Origin: an uncultured Pirellulales bacterium
Lineage (GTDB): Bacteria > Planctomycetota > Planctomycetia > Pirellulales > Thermoguttaceae
NCBI GenBank assembly: GCA_938015445.1
Contig: CALLPE010000024.1
Span: 62,001 to 126,000, forward strand
Length of the DNA stretch: 64,000 bases
Direction of reading: 5' to 3'
A program made the position numbers and the translations under genes. Below the pieces are notes generated by a model. That model worked only from the letters and a program-made list of their open reading frames with translations, searched no databases and had not been told where the DNA came from. Positions 1-9,171 of the stretch are shown piece by piece (the stretch's first letter is position 1; every line of letters starts with the position of its first letter).

Positions 1-1
1 C

Positions 2-418
2 CTTAGCATTGGACTCGGCGCAGCGATTCTGTTCAGCTTACTACCAGTGCTGACGAGAGGCTTCCTCAATCTGGCAACTGCCCCGACCTGGGCAAGGGTG
101 GTGCTGCTGGTTTCAGCCTTGCAGGCGACGTATGTACTGTGGCTAATGACTGCGCCGGATTGGGCGGCGCTGCGGGTGATGATGTACGTCTTCGCCGCAG
201 CGGCGGCACTGTATGCCTTGGCCGGAGCGCTGGCGCTAACTGCTCCGGCTGAGCGGTTGGCGTGGCTAGGGATGGATGAAATACAGCACGCCGCGCGAAG
301 TTGGTGCGGCGCCGCTATGGCCGTGATGATGCTGGCCAGTTACGTATGCGGCCGTTTCGCTGCCCGGTGGCGATCGGCCTGCCGGCAACAGTTAACCGCA
401 CGGCATCGCACTGCCTGA
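2..418 (+). CDS. C-terminal part of an unidentified membrane protein
   Basis: The reading frame is open from the left edge of the window to a TGA at 416-418, so the true start lies outside. A GTG at 47 is available, but coding-like hydrophobic sequence continues upstream of it (SIGLGAAILFSLLP), which argues for truncation by the window. The visible 138 residues hold three or four likely membrane helices: about residues 2-15, 31-47, 57-77 and 98-113. They are followed by a short basic tail (RFAARWRSACRQQL), probably cytoplasmic. I do not recognise the family; small unnamed membrane proteins of this kind occur in planctomycetes. It runs toward the ThuA gene, which is read from the opposite strand. 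A degenerate 22-bp tandem repeat begins nine bases after the stop. Confidence 0.55.
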   Translation, partial: LSIGLGAAILFSLLPVLTRGFLNLATAPTWARVVLLVSALQATYVLWLMTAPDWAALRVMMYVFAAAAALYALAGALALTAPAERLAWLGMDEIQHAARSWCGAAMAVMMLASYVCGRFAARWRSACRQQLTARHRTA

Positions 419-426
419 GCGTGTCA

Positions 427-557
427 CCTGTCAGCATCGACTGCATCACGCATCGGCATCGACGAGATCACGCACCAGGACCGACCGCATCACCTGCCAG
501 CCCCCACCATATCGACTGTCAGTATTCACCACATCAAACACCAGTATCGGCTGCCGG
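427..557. repeat. Degenerate ~22-bp intergenic tandem repeat, about 6 units
   Basis: Units can be laid out at 427-448, 449-470, 471-492, 493-515, 516-536 and 537-557. The first three end in GCATCA, GAGATCA and GCATCA, with internal GACTG/GACGA/GACCG. Later copies drift (ATATCGA, CACATCA). Period is 21-23 bp. There are no unique spacers, so it is not a CRISPR array. It lies between the convergent ends of the truncated membrane-protein gene and the ThuA gene. Confidence 0.6.
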
Positions 558-678
558 CCAGAAACTTGGGCTGGCTGTGACGTCGCCGCACCGGCTTGGC
601 GGCAGCATTGGGGCGGCAGAGCCGTGTACGACACTATGGCTACCGGGCCACAAAACTTGTCGGCACGCGGCTGTCGGC

Positions 679-1536
679 TCAATACTTCAACTGGTTGGCC
701 TTCGGGGTAACTTTGTCGATGTTCGGCGTGACGTCGGCGTCCACGTTCCCCATCGCCCAAGCCATTCCGCCCAGCATGATCTGCTGCACCTGCTCGTTCT
801 GCCAGATGTCCTCCCGATGGCCAAACGAGGTGTAGAACACCCGACCCTTGCCGTGCATTCGCGCCCAGGTGGCGGGGAAAGGCGGCCGCTGGTACTCGTT
901 GCCTTTCATCCCTTCGGTCTCCTGGATAAGGATCACGTGCAGGTCTTTGGCGAACTTAGCCAAGGCGTACCACTCTTCCATTAGCGATAGCGACTCGTAC
1001 TTGCCGATGCCGGGAAACTTCGGCGAGGCGACGGTGACTTTGGCCACCTGCTGCGGGCCGTGGGAGACGAACTCCCCGCCGATCATGGCGATGTACGGAT
1101 CGACGCCTGGACCGCGGAACGAATCGGTCGCCGAATGAAAACCCACAAACGGCTTACCGCTGGCGATAGCATCGAGCAGTTTCTTCTTTCCATCGGGCGA
1201 CATCGGTTCGCCCGGTTGATTACACGGCTTGGTCAAATCGCCCGAGGTGTAGAAGGCAATCAGATCGAACTGGGCCAGATCGCCGTCGAAGACTTTGCCG
1301 TCTTTGGTACACTCGACGTCGAAGCCGGCGCGCTTGCCCATTTCGATCAACGCCCGCTCCGAAAACCCCAGTTGGTCGCCCTTGCGCTTCACGGCTTCGT
1401 GTTCGAAGCCGGCGCTACGGGTGAAGTACAACACTTTTTGTTTTTTCCCCTCGGCGGCAGGCACCCAGCGCAAGGGAAACGACGACACACCGACCAGCGC
1501 AGCACCGGCCGACAACAGCACTTGGCGACGTTTCAT
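679..1536 (-). CDS. ThuA-domain protein with Tat-like signal
   Basis: The product is a 285-residue ThuA-like protein, which has a class I glutamine-amidotransferase-like fold. The N-terminus MKRRQVLLSAGAALVG resembles a Tat or Sec signal, so the mature protein is probably exported. Family-typical segments follow: VLYFTRSAGFEHE near residue 35, the FVGFHSATDSF loop near 130, and GRVFYTSFGHREDIW near the C-terminus. ThuA proteins are linked to sugar or trehalose use in rhizobia and are very numerous in planctomycetes. Their reaction there is not established, and the catalytic cysteine of true amidotransferases is not evident. I chose ATG at 1536 because GGAG sits nine bases upstream; a TTG at 1551 would place that site inside the gene. 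It stands alone between unrelated neighbours. Confidence 0.85.
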   Translation of the reverse strand: MKRRQVLLSAGAALVGVSSFPLRWVPAAEGKKQKVLYFTRSAGFEHEAVKRKGDQLGFSERALIEMGKRAGFDVECTKDGKVFDGDLAQFDLIAFYTSGDLTKPCNQPGEPMSPDGKKKLLDAIASGKPFVGFHSATDSFRGPGVDPYIAMIGGEFVSHGPQQVAKVTVASPKFPGIGKYESLSLMEEWYALAKFAKDLHVILIQETEGMKGNEYQRPPFPATWARMHGKGRVFYTSFGHREDIWQNEQVQQIMLGGMAWAMGNVDADVTPNIDKVTPKANQLKY

Positions 1537-1976
1537 GGCGACGATCTCCAACGATTACACTGCAAAAACCACGCAGCACGAACACGATAAATCGCTACGA
1601 CAATCCACGACCATACACTGCTAGGGCAAACCGGCGGCAATCAGCCGACGATAATCAGCCTGCAACAACTAGCAGCCCGCAACCAGGGCAGTATAAACGC
1701 CCCACATGCCCGTGCCAAGTTTTTCGCCGTGCTTATTCCGCCGAGGAAGGCCGCCGGTTGTCGGCAATCGGAGGAAGAATTGGCAAGCGGAAAGAAGCAG
1801 TTTGTGGTTGGCCGTGGACGTTTGTACTGCGCTGCCCTGACAGATCGCACAGCACAAACCGCTTTACGGTAACCGGACAGCCGACAACAGCCAACGTGCA
1901 AAGCCGGAAATAGGCTGCGCCCGGCCATCCGGCCTCGGGCGGTGCGCCTGCTGGGTGATGCCACCACCGGCGAATG
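1537..1976. other. Intergenic region upstream of the ThuA gene and downstream of the BBP7 gene
   Basis: About 440 bases with no convincing gene; the small open frames here lack family resemblance. It should hold the ThuA promoter, but I see no clear -35/-10 pair. Near its right end is a GC-rich hairpin at 1919-1940, listed separately. Confidence 0.5.
1919..1940 (-). terminator. Weak candidate terminator hairpin for the BBP7 gene
   Basis: The arms GCCCGGCC and GGCC-TC-GGGC form an eight-pair stem with a two-base bulge and an ATCC loop, 37-58 bases past the BBP7 stop. There is no proper U-tract (only TATTT further on), so efficient intrinsic termination is uncertain. Confidence 0.3.
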
Positions 1977-3278
1977 CTACCAGGTGGTTTCCAGCTTGAA
2001 GCTCATTCCCTGAAAGAACAAGAATCCGTTGGTAGTGATCTGATTAGCCGGATTAGTATGGAAATTGAGCTGCTCAGGCGCCAAGGCCAGGCCGGTGACC
2101 CACATCATGTCGTAGGACAAGTAGCCTATCACATTGGGCTTGAAGCGGTAGCTGCCAAACAGCGACAATTCGCCGATCAGCGAAACGACATTTGCTCTGC
2201 GGTGCAGGTTGATGTCCAGCTCGGTAGTGGCGAACGGATCGCCCGCGCCGTTAGTGACAACGTGCAACGACCGCTCGGTGAAATTGGCATAAGGTCCCAC
2301 TTTGCCCGCTACACCCCAGTGGGTGCGGCAGCGGCGCATCGTCCAATCCGCACCGAAGTTCAGTCCCAGCAAATTGTTATGGGCGAAAATCGAGTAGTCG
2401 CCGCTGGTCTCCCGCGAGCTTACCAGTTGTCCCTGTGCATCGTATACGTCGAGCAGACCGCGGCTGCGGAAATAAAACGATTCGTTCAACAGCATGTAGC
2501 GGATACCCACGCTGTAAGAAAGGTACTGGCCCGGCTGACACTCGCGGTGCCAGCGGCCGTCGGGATGGAGCACAAGCCGGTCGGGCCGGCCACGAGGCCG
2601 CAGCCGCACGTTCCACTCGAAGTTGTGAATCTCGGAAATGTACTCCAACTCGTGAAAGTTCGCTCGGTTGAAACCGCCTATGGAGAGGTCGAACGGGCTG
2701 AACAAGGCGCCAAATACCACTTGCCCGAAGCTACGTGGATCTCCGCGCGCCTCGTGGGTGATGTCCCATTGGTTCATTCCCCAATAGGTGAACTCCAAAA
2801 AGTCGTCGCGGTTCTCCTTGTCGCGTCCCAAATAGCGGCTGATGGTCAGTACGTACCCTGGGGCCACGCCGTAGTCGATCGACCGGGTAGCCATCACCGG
2901 CTCGAGCCACGTGAGGTTGCTGCTGACGGCTTGCGAGGTGATGATGTCGCGCGGTTTGCTCCGGTTGAGCACGCGCACACCCTGGTTGAACGACCACAGA
3001 GGCGGAGTGGAGTCGCCGCCGCCGCAATGTTCACAGCGTGGCGGCAAACCCATGGCAGCGGAATTAGGCATGGCTTGGCGGCCGTGCTGCCCTTGGAAGA
3101 ATGGCGTACCGTCGGAGATGAAATAGCCGTCCGAAAATGACCCTGCCGCAAGCGGACCTATTGGCTGTGAGTACGCCGGTGACGGCGGTTGAGCGGCGTG
3201 TTGCGCAACGACAGTACAGTGGATCGCCGTGGCGATCCAAGCGAGCATGACCAAGATGCATTGTGTTGCCGTTTTCAC
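1977..3278 (-). CDS. BBP7-family outer-membrane beta-barrel protein
   Basis: This 433-residue protein matches the planctomycete BBP7 (DUF1551) outer-membrane beta-barrel pattern. It has an N-terminal hydrophobic signal (about residues 4-22) and a Pro/Gly-rich region with a CEHCGGG patch. A long series of alternating polar and aromatic strands follows, ending in the barrel-like terminus SFKLETTW. The role is probably structural or porin-like in the outer membrane; no substrate can be inferred. Start choice: GTG at 3278 has GGGGAGGG seven bases upstream, much better than the TTG at 3302. The gene is divergent from tal. Confidence 0.75.
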   Translation of the reverse strand: MKTATQCILVMLAWIATAIHCTVVAQHAAQPPSPAYSQPIGPLAAGSFSDGYFISDGTPFFQGQHGRQAMPNSAAMGLPPRCEHCGGGDSTPPLWSFNQGVRVLNRSKPRDIITSQAVSSNLTWLEPVMATRSIDYGVAPGYVLTISRYLGRDKENRDDFLEFTYWGMNQWDITHEARGDPRSFGQVVFGALFSPFDLSIGGFNRANFHELEYISEIHNFEWNVRLRPRGRPDRLVLHPDGRWHRECQPGQYLSYSVGIRYMLLNESFYFRSRGLLDVYDAQGQLVSSRETSGDYSIFAHNNLLGLNFGADWTMRRCRTHWGVAGKVGPYANFTERSLHVVTNGAGDPFATTELDINLHRRANVVSLIGELSLFGSYRFKPNVIGYLSYDMMWVTGLALAPEQLNFHTNPANQITTNGFLFFQGMSFKLETTW

Positions 3279-3692
3279 CAGCCATCCCTCCCCACTTGAC
3301 AACCGCAGTCGGAGGCATTTGGTTGCAAACTTACGCGCAGGCTGTAGACAGCCGCAACTGCCTTATCGGCTAACCGCGGCCCGCACAATAGGAATAACCG
3401 GCAAATTTTTTCCAGAAGACAAGGTTAGCCCCTGCGGCAAATACTGCCCATTCATGGCCGACTCCCCGTCTATATACAGACGACGCATTTTAACGGCCAA
3501 AATGGCGCGTATTGCCGTGCGCATGGAGGGTGGGGATGGGTTAAGTACTGTCTATCCGAGGGGGTTGATGTAGCTTGCCGCCGACGAAAAATAATAGCAA
3601 ATATGTCTATTTCAAATGTTCCAATTTCCTCGTAAACGCAGATTTTCCACCATTTCAATTACTCACCTCCAGAAGCAATACGGAGGCCGCAA
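3279..3692. other. Divergent intergenic region between the BBP7 gene and tal
   Basis: Contains the promoters for both neighbours, but I cannot assign them with confidence. The stretch 3587-3660 is conspicuously AT-rich for this genome and likely holds the tal promoter. A short imperfect palindrome GTCTATATACAGAC lies near 3468-3481. No gene is supported. Confidence 0.45.
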
Positions 3693-4748
3693 ATGAGCCA
3701 GTCGATCAAATCCTTGTTGGCAACCGGCACTAAACTGTGGCTTGATTCGGTCGACCCTGACTTGGTTCGCCGCGAAAAGGCGTTAGGCGCAACTGGCGCC
3801 ACGTCAAACCCAATCATCATCTCCGACCTGATTGCCTCCGGCCGCTTCGATCCACAGTTGGAAGAGCTCGTCGCCCAAGGGCTTGAGGATTCAGAAATTG
3901 CCTGGCGACTGACCGACCAACTGGTCAGTCAGGCCGAAGCACAGTTTATGCCAATCTGGGAACAGACACGCGGAGACGATGGATACGTCAGCTTCGAGAT
4001 CGACCCGCTATTGGAACTGCCGGATTCTTCGGTCGACCACTCGCACCGCGTTAAGCAGTACGTTGAGCTTGCCAGGCATTGGTCGGCCGGACATCCAAAC
4101 AGGATGATCAAGATTCCGGCTACCCCGGCTGGTTTGGATGCCTTGGAAGAAATCGTGGCCAACGGCGTGAAGGTGAACGTAACGTTGATTTTCAGTCCAA
4201 GGCAATACTGCGCCGCCCGGGATGCTGTATGGCGGGGTGCAAACCGCCTAGGTGATTTGAAGACATTCAAAAGCGTCTACAGCATCTTCGTATCGCGGGT
4301 AGACGTTTATACGCAGAAGGCCGTGCCGCAATTGTCGCCCGCCGCACAGGGGATGCTCGGCATTGTTAATGCCAAACGGATTTGGGCAGAGAACCGGCAA
4401 TTTTGGGCCACACATCCCACGCCGTTGAAGCAAGAAATCGTGTTTGCTAGCACGGGCACAAAGAACCCTAGCGACGTGCCATGGAAATACGTCGAAGCCT
4501 TTGCTGGCGGTGACATTCAGACTAATCCCCCGGCCACCAACGAGGCGGTCGCTCAAAGCGGCTTGGTATTTACCCGGCAAATCGAAAAGCTGCCGCCTCA
4601 GGACGTGCTCGACGAGCTGGACCGGCTGGTAGATATGCAGAAGCTGGAAGCCGACCTCATGGCCGAGGGTATCGACAAGTTCGTCAAGCCGCAGCAGGCT
4701 TTGCTGGCCTTAATCGCGCAACGACGCAGTTTACTGGTGCACAGATGA
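3693..4748 (+). CDS. tal: Transaldolase
   Basis: The product is a 351-residue transaldolase of the TalB-like (beta/alpha)8 family, linking the pentose phosphate pathway to glycolysis in the cytoplasm. It interconverts sedoheptulose-7-P plus glyceraldehyde-3-P with erythrose-4-P plus fructose-6-P. Visible active-site features are LWLDS (Asp18), ATSNP (Asn39), the Schiff-base lysine in MIKIPAT (Lys140) and the following NVTLIFSPRQY strand. Length is normal for the Tal type (about 320-370). ATG at 3693 has GGAGG six bases upstream. It is monocistronic here. Another pentose-phosphate enzyme gene, rpiB, lies 4.4 kb downstream on the same strand, but AsmA and an intergenic region separate them. Confidence 0.93.
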   Translation: MSQSIKSLLATGTKLWLDSVDPDLVRREKALGATGATSNPIIISDLIASGRFDPQLEELVAQGLEDSEIAWRLTDQLVSQAEAQFMPIWEQTRGDDGYVSFEIDPLLELPDSSVDHSHRVKQYVELARHWSAGHPNRMIKIPATPAGLDALEEIVANGVKVNVTLIFSPRQYCAARDAVWRGANRLGDLKTFKSVYSIFVSRVDVYTQKAVPQLSPAAQGMLGIVNAKRIWAENRQFWATHPTPLKQEIVFASTGTKNPSDVPWKYVEAFAGGDIQTNPPATNEAVAQSGLVFTRQIEKLPPQDVLDELDRLVDMQKLEADLMAEGIDKFVKPQQALLALIAQRRSLLVHR

Positions 4749-4863
4749 CGCTGCCGAAGGGCCGCGCATATTTTGCATCCCGTTGCCTATGCTTTCCTGC
4801 TCTCCTATGTTCTCTAGGCTATCTGAGCTGTCGGCGCAACAATTCATTGCGCAACTGACACTT

Positions 4864-4892
4864 ACGAAAATGTCCGAAAGGGCGCTTTTCGT
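4864..4892 (+). terminator. Hairpin with GAAA tetraloop downstream of tal
   Basis: ACGAAAA pairs with TTTTCGT, and the inner GTCC pairs with GGGC (one G-U) closing a GAAA loop. It starts 116 bases after the tal stop. The four T residues are inside the stem and no U-tract follows, so it may act as a transcript-end stabiliser or be part of a small RNA rather than a classic terminator. Confidence 0.35.
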
Positions 4893-4911
4893 GCTTCGTA
4901 ATAGACGTTAG

Positions 4912-5106
4912 TTAGCTGTGGGTGTTCTGGAACTCAGCAGTCGCAAGTCTTTCCTGGGTAAAGGCTTAGGAATCGGCATTCGTCTGCCAGCGGTCCACTT
5001 TGACTTTTGCATGCCGCGAATGGATAAAGCATCCGCGTTTCAAGCAGTGATGTGGCGGTAACTTCGATTTCTAACGTCACGTCAATTCCCGAACACCCTC
5101 AGTTAA
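4912..5106. mobile_element. Putative 195-bp non-autonomous element (MITE-like)
   Basis: The left end at 4912-4934 and the reverse complement of the right end at 5084-5106 agree at 19 of 23 positions, sharing a CTG-n-GGGTGTTC-n-GGAA core. The interior (about 150 bp) has no coding potential. No clear target-site duplication flanks it, which could mean an old or decayed insertion. The terminal pattern resembles insertion-sequence ends, but I cannot name a family. Confidence 0.45.
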
Positions 5107-5555
5107 TTCTCACAGTGGCAGCAAATAGCAGTTAGTAAAGAAAAAAGTAATCAATGCGGCAGCATTGACGGCTACGACGTAGCTGTCGGCAGGGCAGGTC
5201 AAGGAGTTTAGCAATAGAGCCTCGGTGCCCCGGCTATGCGGCTATGCGGCCCTTGGGCGAAACATGGGGAGCAGCTCGCTAATCGGGTTAACAAACCGAC
5301 AATCATAGCCCCGTCACACAAACCCGCGAGCCGGCCCGGTGGAACAGCCCCATGGTAATGCGCGAACTTTAACTATTAACAATTCACTATTAACAAACTG
5401 ATTGCCATTGGGCACACTATACGGGCCAGTATGAGATTCGCGCTAGTCACGCCATGCCATCGGCGTTAACGTAATTGCGGCTCGGGAGCGGTTATTGTCG
5501 TACGGACTGGGCATTGTCCGTTTAGTCAGGGAGGGCGCTTCTGATTGCTGGTCGA

Positions 5556-8500
5556 GTGAAGGAGCTAGGTTGGTTCTGCCTTAAATGGGCCGCTTTGCTC
5601 GGCGCCATCGGGGGCGCTGCGGCCATCGTGCCGTATTACTATCGGCGGGTGGACCGCGAAATGCGTGCCGAGGTGCAGCGCCGTCTGGCCGAGCGTTTTC
5701 CGAACCTGCACGTGGCTGTCGGTGAGGTCGATTTCCTCGAGGGCGAGGGCATTAGGGTACGCGATTTGAGGCTGTTCGACCCCGGTGCGGAAGCCGGGCA
5801 GGCGGAACTGCTCCATGTCGACGAGCTTGTGCTGCACAGCCAGCAAGAGCTGAAGGAGCTGATCGAGGGCGAGCTGCATATAACCAACATCACCCTGCGC
5901 CGGCCGGTTCTTCGGGCCGTGCGCCGCAACGATGAAAGTTGGGGGATCGAAAAACTGCTATCCCACCGACCCCATCACGAGCCACCTGTGGAAACCTGGG
6001 TCGAGTCTGGCACGGTCGAAATTCGCGATCCGCTTGGCGCTCCGTATGGCCTATTGGTGCTGCGCGACGTGAACTTGGCAATAACACCGCACGAGGGTCA
6101 GCAGATACAAACTCCAGCCGAGCAACCTGCGCCGCGCCGGGTTTACAAGTTCCAAGGGCGGTTCAAGGCCGATCAGGTGCGCAGCGTCGAGCTGGACGGT
6201 TTGTTCGACGGTGACACGCAACAACTGACCCTCGGCGGCAAAGCCCAGGGACTTGAGCTTTCTAGCGCACTTCTGGCCGCACTTCCCATCCGGCTGGGCG
6301 AGCAGGTGACCATTCCGGCCGGATTGCGCGCACACGCAGATGTACAGTTTTTCTTGGAAGGTTACTTAGGCTCTGAGCGACCGTGGCGCTACAGCGTTTC
6401 CGGACAACTATTCGACGGACGGTTGGACGACAACCGACTGCCGCATCCGGTGACGGACATTCGGGCAGTCTTCCGGGCCGACAACTTGGGCCTGGTAGTA
6501 GAAGAACTGGCAGCCAACAGCAACCAAGCGACTGTCAGGCTCTCGGCGCGGTTAGCAGGTTTACGGGCAGACAGCCCCAAACGCATCGAAGCCGACATCC
6601 GCCAACTGGAGCTTGACCGCCGCGTACTGTCCGTCTTGCCGGAAAGCCTGCAAGACCAGTGGCACAAGTACCGCCCGGCCGGGGCTGTAGACGTGCGAGC
6701 CGTGCTGGAGTTCGACGGCTATCGGTGGCGGCACGACGTCACGGTCCGCTCGATGAACTTATCGTTTGCCCATTACAAGTTCCCCTACCGGCTGGAAGAA
6801 GCACAGGGAACCATCACTTACCGCGACGACTTTCTGCAAGCCAATTTGTTGGCTTTCAGCGGCGCACAGCCGGTGCAATTGGAGGCCCACTGGCGCGATC
6901 CGACTGGCTTCCCGGTGGGCTGGGTGGAGGTTCGGGCCGACGACATCCAGATCGACGCCAAGCTGCTGGCGGCCCTGCCGGAGAAAACTCGCAAGCTGGT
7001 CCAAGCGCTTAACGCCCGAGGACAGATGCACTGCTATGTGCGCATGTGGCGCTCGCAGCCCGATGGGCCGATGCACAAGCACGTGCTGCTTACGCCCAAT
7101 GGGTGCTCGGTACAGTACGAACGTTTTCCCTACCCTATACAGAACATCCGCGGCGTGCTGGAAATGATCGACGACGCGTGGAGTTTTCGCAATTTGGAAG
7201 GCTTCAACGGAAAGGCGCGGATCACCGGGCAGGGGCACTTGCGGGCCACGCTGGAAGGCAACGAATTGCTATTGAATCTCAGCGGTGCCGAAGTGCAGCT
7301 CGACGAGCAGTTGCGCGATGCCTTACGGCCCAACGAACAGCAGGTGTGGCACATGTTGCGGCCTCGCGGAGCGTGCAACCTTTCGGCCGAAGTACGCTAC
7401 GTAGTCGAAAAACAACATCTCAGCGTGGCGGTACGGGCAGAGACCTTGCCGGAGACGACATCCATCGAACCGGCTCATTTTCCCTACCGGATGGATAAAC
7501 TCCACGCCCTGCTGGAATACCGCGATGGCAAGCTGACGATCGACCGGCTTCGCGCCGAGCACGGTGCGGTACGGATACTGACTAGCGGAAACGGCCAATT
7601 CCATCCCGATGGCCGCTGGCGTCTGGCATTGGAAGGATTGGCCGTCGATCGCCTGCGGCTGGACCGCGACCTCATCCAGGCGCTGCCTGAGCGACTGAAA
7701 CGACCGCTGTTGGAAATCAGTCCCAGTGGCCCGGTGAGCCTGTCGGGCAGTTTTCAGATGTCTTCGGGACAACGCCCCGGCGAGCCGGTGCAATATGCCT
7801 GGGACTTGCGTTTGGGGTTGGTGGCGGCCAGCGCCGATTGCGGCGTCAAACTGGAAAACATACATGGCAGCATTGCGTTGGCGGGCCGGTTCGACGGCTA
7901 CAATTTCTATTCGCTGGGCGAATTGAGCATCGACTCGCTGAGCTATAAAGATTTGCAATTTACACATGTAATGGGGCCGATCTGGATCGACGACCAACAG
8001 GTGCTATTGGGCGGATGGGTGGCGCGACGGCATAATGAACTGCTCGCCGATCAGACGCCCCGCCCCCCGCAAAGACCCCGGCCGATTACCGCCCGACTGT
8101 TCGGTGGTCTAGTCGAAGGCGACTGCTGGGCTACCTTCTCGCCCGAGCCACGCTTTGGGCTCCGCGCCCGACTGACCAACGCCGACCTGGCGATTTGCTC
8201 CCGCGAGGTACTGGCCGGGCAACAGCAGTTGCGCGGGTTCTTGATCGGCGAGTTGGAACTGCGCGGCAATATGCGGAGCACCAACTCGCTTAGCGGTCGG
8301 GGACACCTTCAGCTTGGCGACGGCGATGTGTACGAACTGCCTCTTATGATCGCTTTGTTGAAGTTGCTGGCGGTCCGCAAACCGGACAGAAACACCTTCA
8401 GCAACGCCAACATGGACTTCCGCATCGAAGGGGAGCATATCTACTTCGACCGCGTCAACTTCCACGGCGACGCCCTTAGCCTTTTGGGCAAAGGCGAAAT

Positions 8501-8759
8501 GGACTTCCAGCAGAACATCCGGCTGACTTTCCACGCTGCCGTGGGGCGCGGACAACTGAACCTGCCGGTGCTCAGGGAGCTGTTCGCCGGCGCCAGCCAA
8601 CAGATAATGCTTATTCACGTCACCGGCACGTTGCAAAACCCGGAAATGAAAAAAGAGGCCTTCCCGGGCGTCAATCAGGCAATACAGCAGCTCCAGGGCG
8701 ACGCAGCGAAGCCCCCTGGGCCGCTGGGCTTGCTACCAACGCCCAAAGTGTTCCGCTGA
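5556..8759 (+). CDS. Large AsmA/TamB-like envelope protein
   Basis: A 1067-residue protein with one N-terminal membrane anchor (about residues 9-28), then a long repetitive beta-rich body. The AsmA-like C-terminal region is at about 880-1050 (LSGRGHLQLGDGDVYELPL, then FHGDALSLLGKGEMDF). AsmA-like proteins are inner-membrane-anchored and span the periplasm. In well-studied bacteria they help move phospholipid to, or maintain, the outer membrane; that role here is inferred from family. Several internal segments recur with FPYR/FPYP motifs, consistent with repeating-groove architecture. The start is uncertain: GTG at 5556 has its only good Shine-Dalgarno site (AGGGAGGG, 5528-5535) 20 bases upstream, which would better suit ATT at 5544 or CTG at 5541. 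It appears monocistronic. Confidence 0.75.
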   Translation: MKELGWFCLKWAALLGAIGGAAAIVPYYYRRVDREMRAEVQRRLAERFPNLHVAVGEVDFLEGEGIRVRDLRLFDPGAEAGQAELLHVDELVLHSQQELKELIEGELHITNITLRRPVLRAVRRNDESWGIEKLLSHRPHHEPPVETWVESGTVEIRDPLGAPYGLLVLRDVNLAITPHEGQQIQTPAEQPAPRRVYKFQGRFKADQVRSVELDGLFDGDTQQLTLGGKAQGLELSSALLAALPIRLGEQVTIPAGLRAHADVQFFLEGYLGSERPWRYSVSGQLFDGRLDDNRLPHPVTDIRAVFRADNLGLVVEELAANSNQATVRLSARLAGLRADSPKRIEADIRQLELDRRVLSVLPESLQDQWHKYRPAGAVDVRAVLEFDGYRWRHDVTVRSMNLSFAHYKFPYRLEEAQGTITYRDDFLQANLLAFSGAQPVQLEAHWRDPTGFPVGWVEVRADDIQIDAKLLAALPEKTRKLVQALNARGQMHCYVRMWRSQPDGPMHKHVLLTPNGCSVQYERFPYPIQNIRGVLEMIDDAWSFRNLEGFNGKARITGQGHLRATLEGNELLLNLSGAEVQLDEQLRDALRPNEQQVWHMLRPRGACNLSAEVRYVVEKQHLSVAVRAETLPETTSIEPAHFPYRMDKLHALLEYRDGKLTIDRLRAEHGAVRILTSGNGQFHPDGRWRLALEGLAVDRLRLDRDLIQALPERLKRPLLEISPSGPVSLSGSFQMSSGQRPGEPVQYAWDLRLGLVAASADCGVKLENIHGSIALAGRFDGYNFYSLGELSIDSLSYKDLQFTHVMGPIWIDDQQVLLGGWVARRHNELLADQTPRPPQRPRPITARLFGGLVEGDCWATFSPEPRFGLRARLTNADLAICSREVLAGQQQLRGFLIGELELRGNMRSTNSLSGRGHLQLGDGDVYELPLMIALLKLLAVRKPDRNTFSNANMDFRIEGEHIYFDRVNFHGDALSLLGKGEMDFQQNIRLTFHAAVGRGQLNLPVLRELFAGASQQIMLIHVTGTLQNPEMKKEAFPGVNQAIQQLQGDAAKPPGPLGLLPTPKVFR

Positions 8760-9171
8760 TTCCCGTTGGCCGTCGGAAGGTACCGCTTAGCGAATGCCCG
8801 AAAAGGCAGCGCGAGAATCTCCGCCGGTATTCTGCCAGCCGAAGGGTGTAGTTGCCGCGCAGCAAGTGGCGGCCGCGACAATCTGGCACCGCGGGGAGAT
8901 CAGAGTTGTCTTCTACGAAGTAAGTCAGCTTGTACCTAATAGGCTGGCGCAAGTCAGCTACGCCGTTGAAACATCACTATTGGACCAATGATTGCGGTTT
9001 GCGAGGCGTTTGGGAGAAATTGCGACGGCCAGGTAAGGTCGAACGCATGGCGCTAGTGTTTAGCTGTAGTGCGGATGGGTGTATTGAACCCCGTCTGGTG
9101 CCGCCTATTGGCCGATTTTGCCCAGGGTAGTTACAATACAAGGCTGTGGGGCTGGGTGTACGAGGCGTGGT
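8760..9171. other. Intergenic region upstream of rpiB
   Basis: About 410 bases with no convincing gene. A TACAAT hexamer at 9132-9137 could be a -10 element for rpiB, but no -35 at suitable spacing is visible. I see no repeats of note. Confidence 0.45.

Larger units (their letters stand above)
4749..5555. other. Long intergenic region tal-asmA, no gene
   Basis: About 800 bases without a credible open frame. It holds a GNRA-loop hairpin (4864-4892), a 195-bp element bounded by inverted repeats (4912-5106), a doubled 8-mer CTATGCGG at 5234-5249, and a direct repeat CTATTAACAA at 5373-5382 and 5387-5396 (period 14). No tRNA or known ncRNA pattern was recognised. Confidence 0.6.

Noticed and set aside
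1974..3140. 388-codon plus-strand frame over the BBP7 gene
   Set aside because: It mirrors the minus-strand gene, lacks family resemblance, and its start has no ribosome-binding site.
9118..9137. Promoter TTGCCC / TACAAT upstream of rpiB
   Set aside because: The spacing between the hexamers is only eight bases, too short for a sigma-70 promoter.
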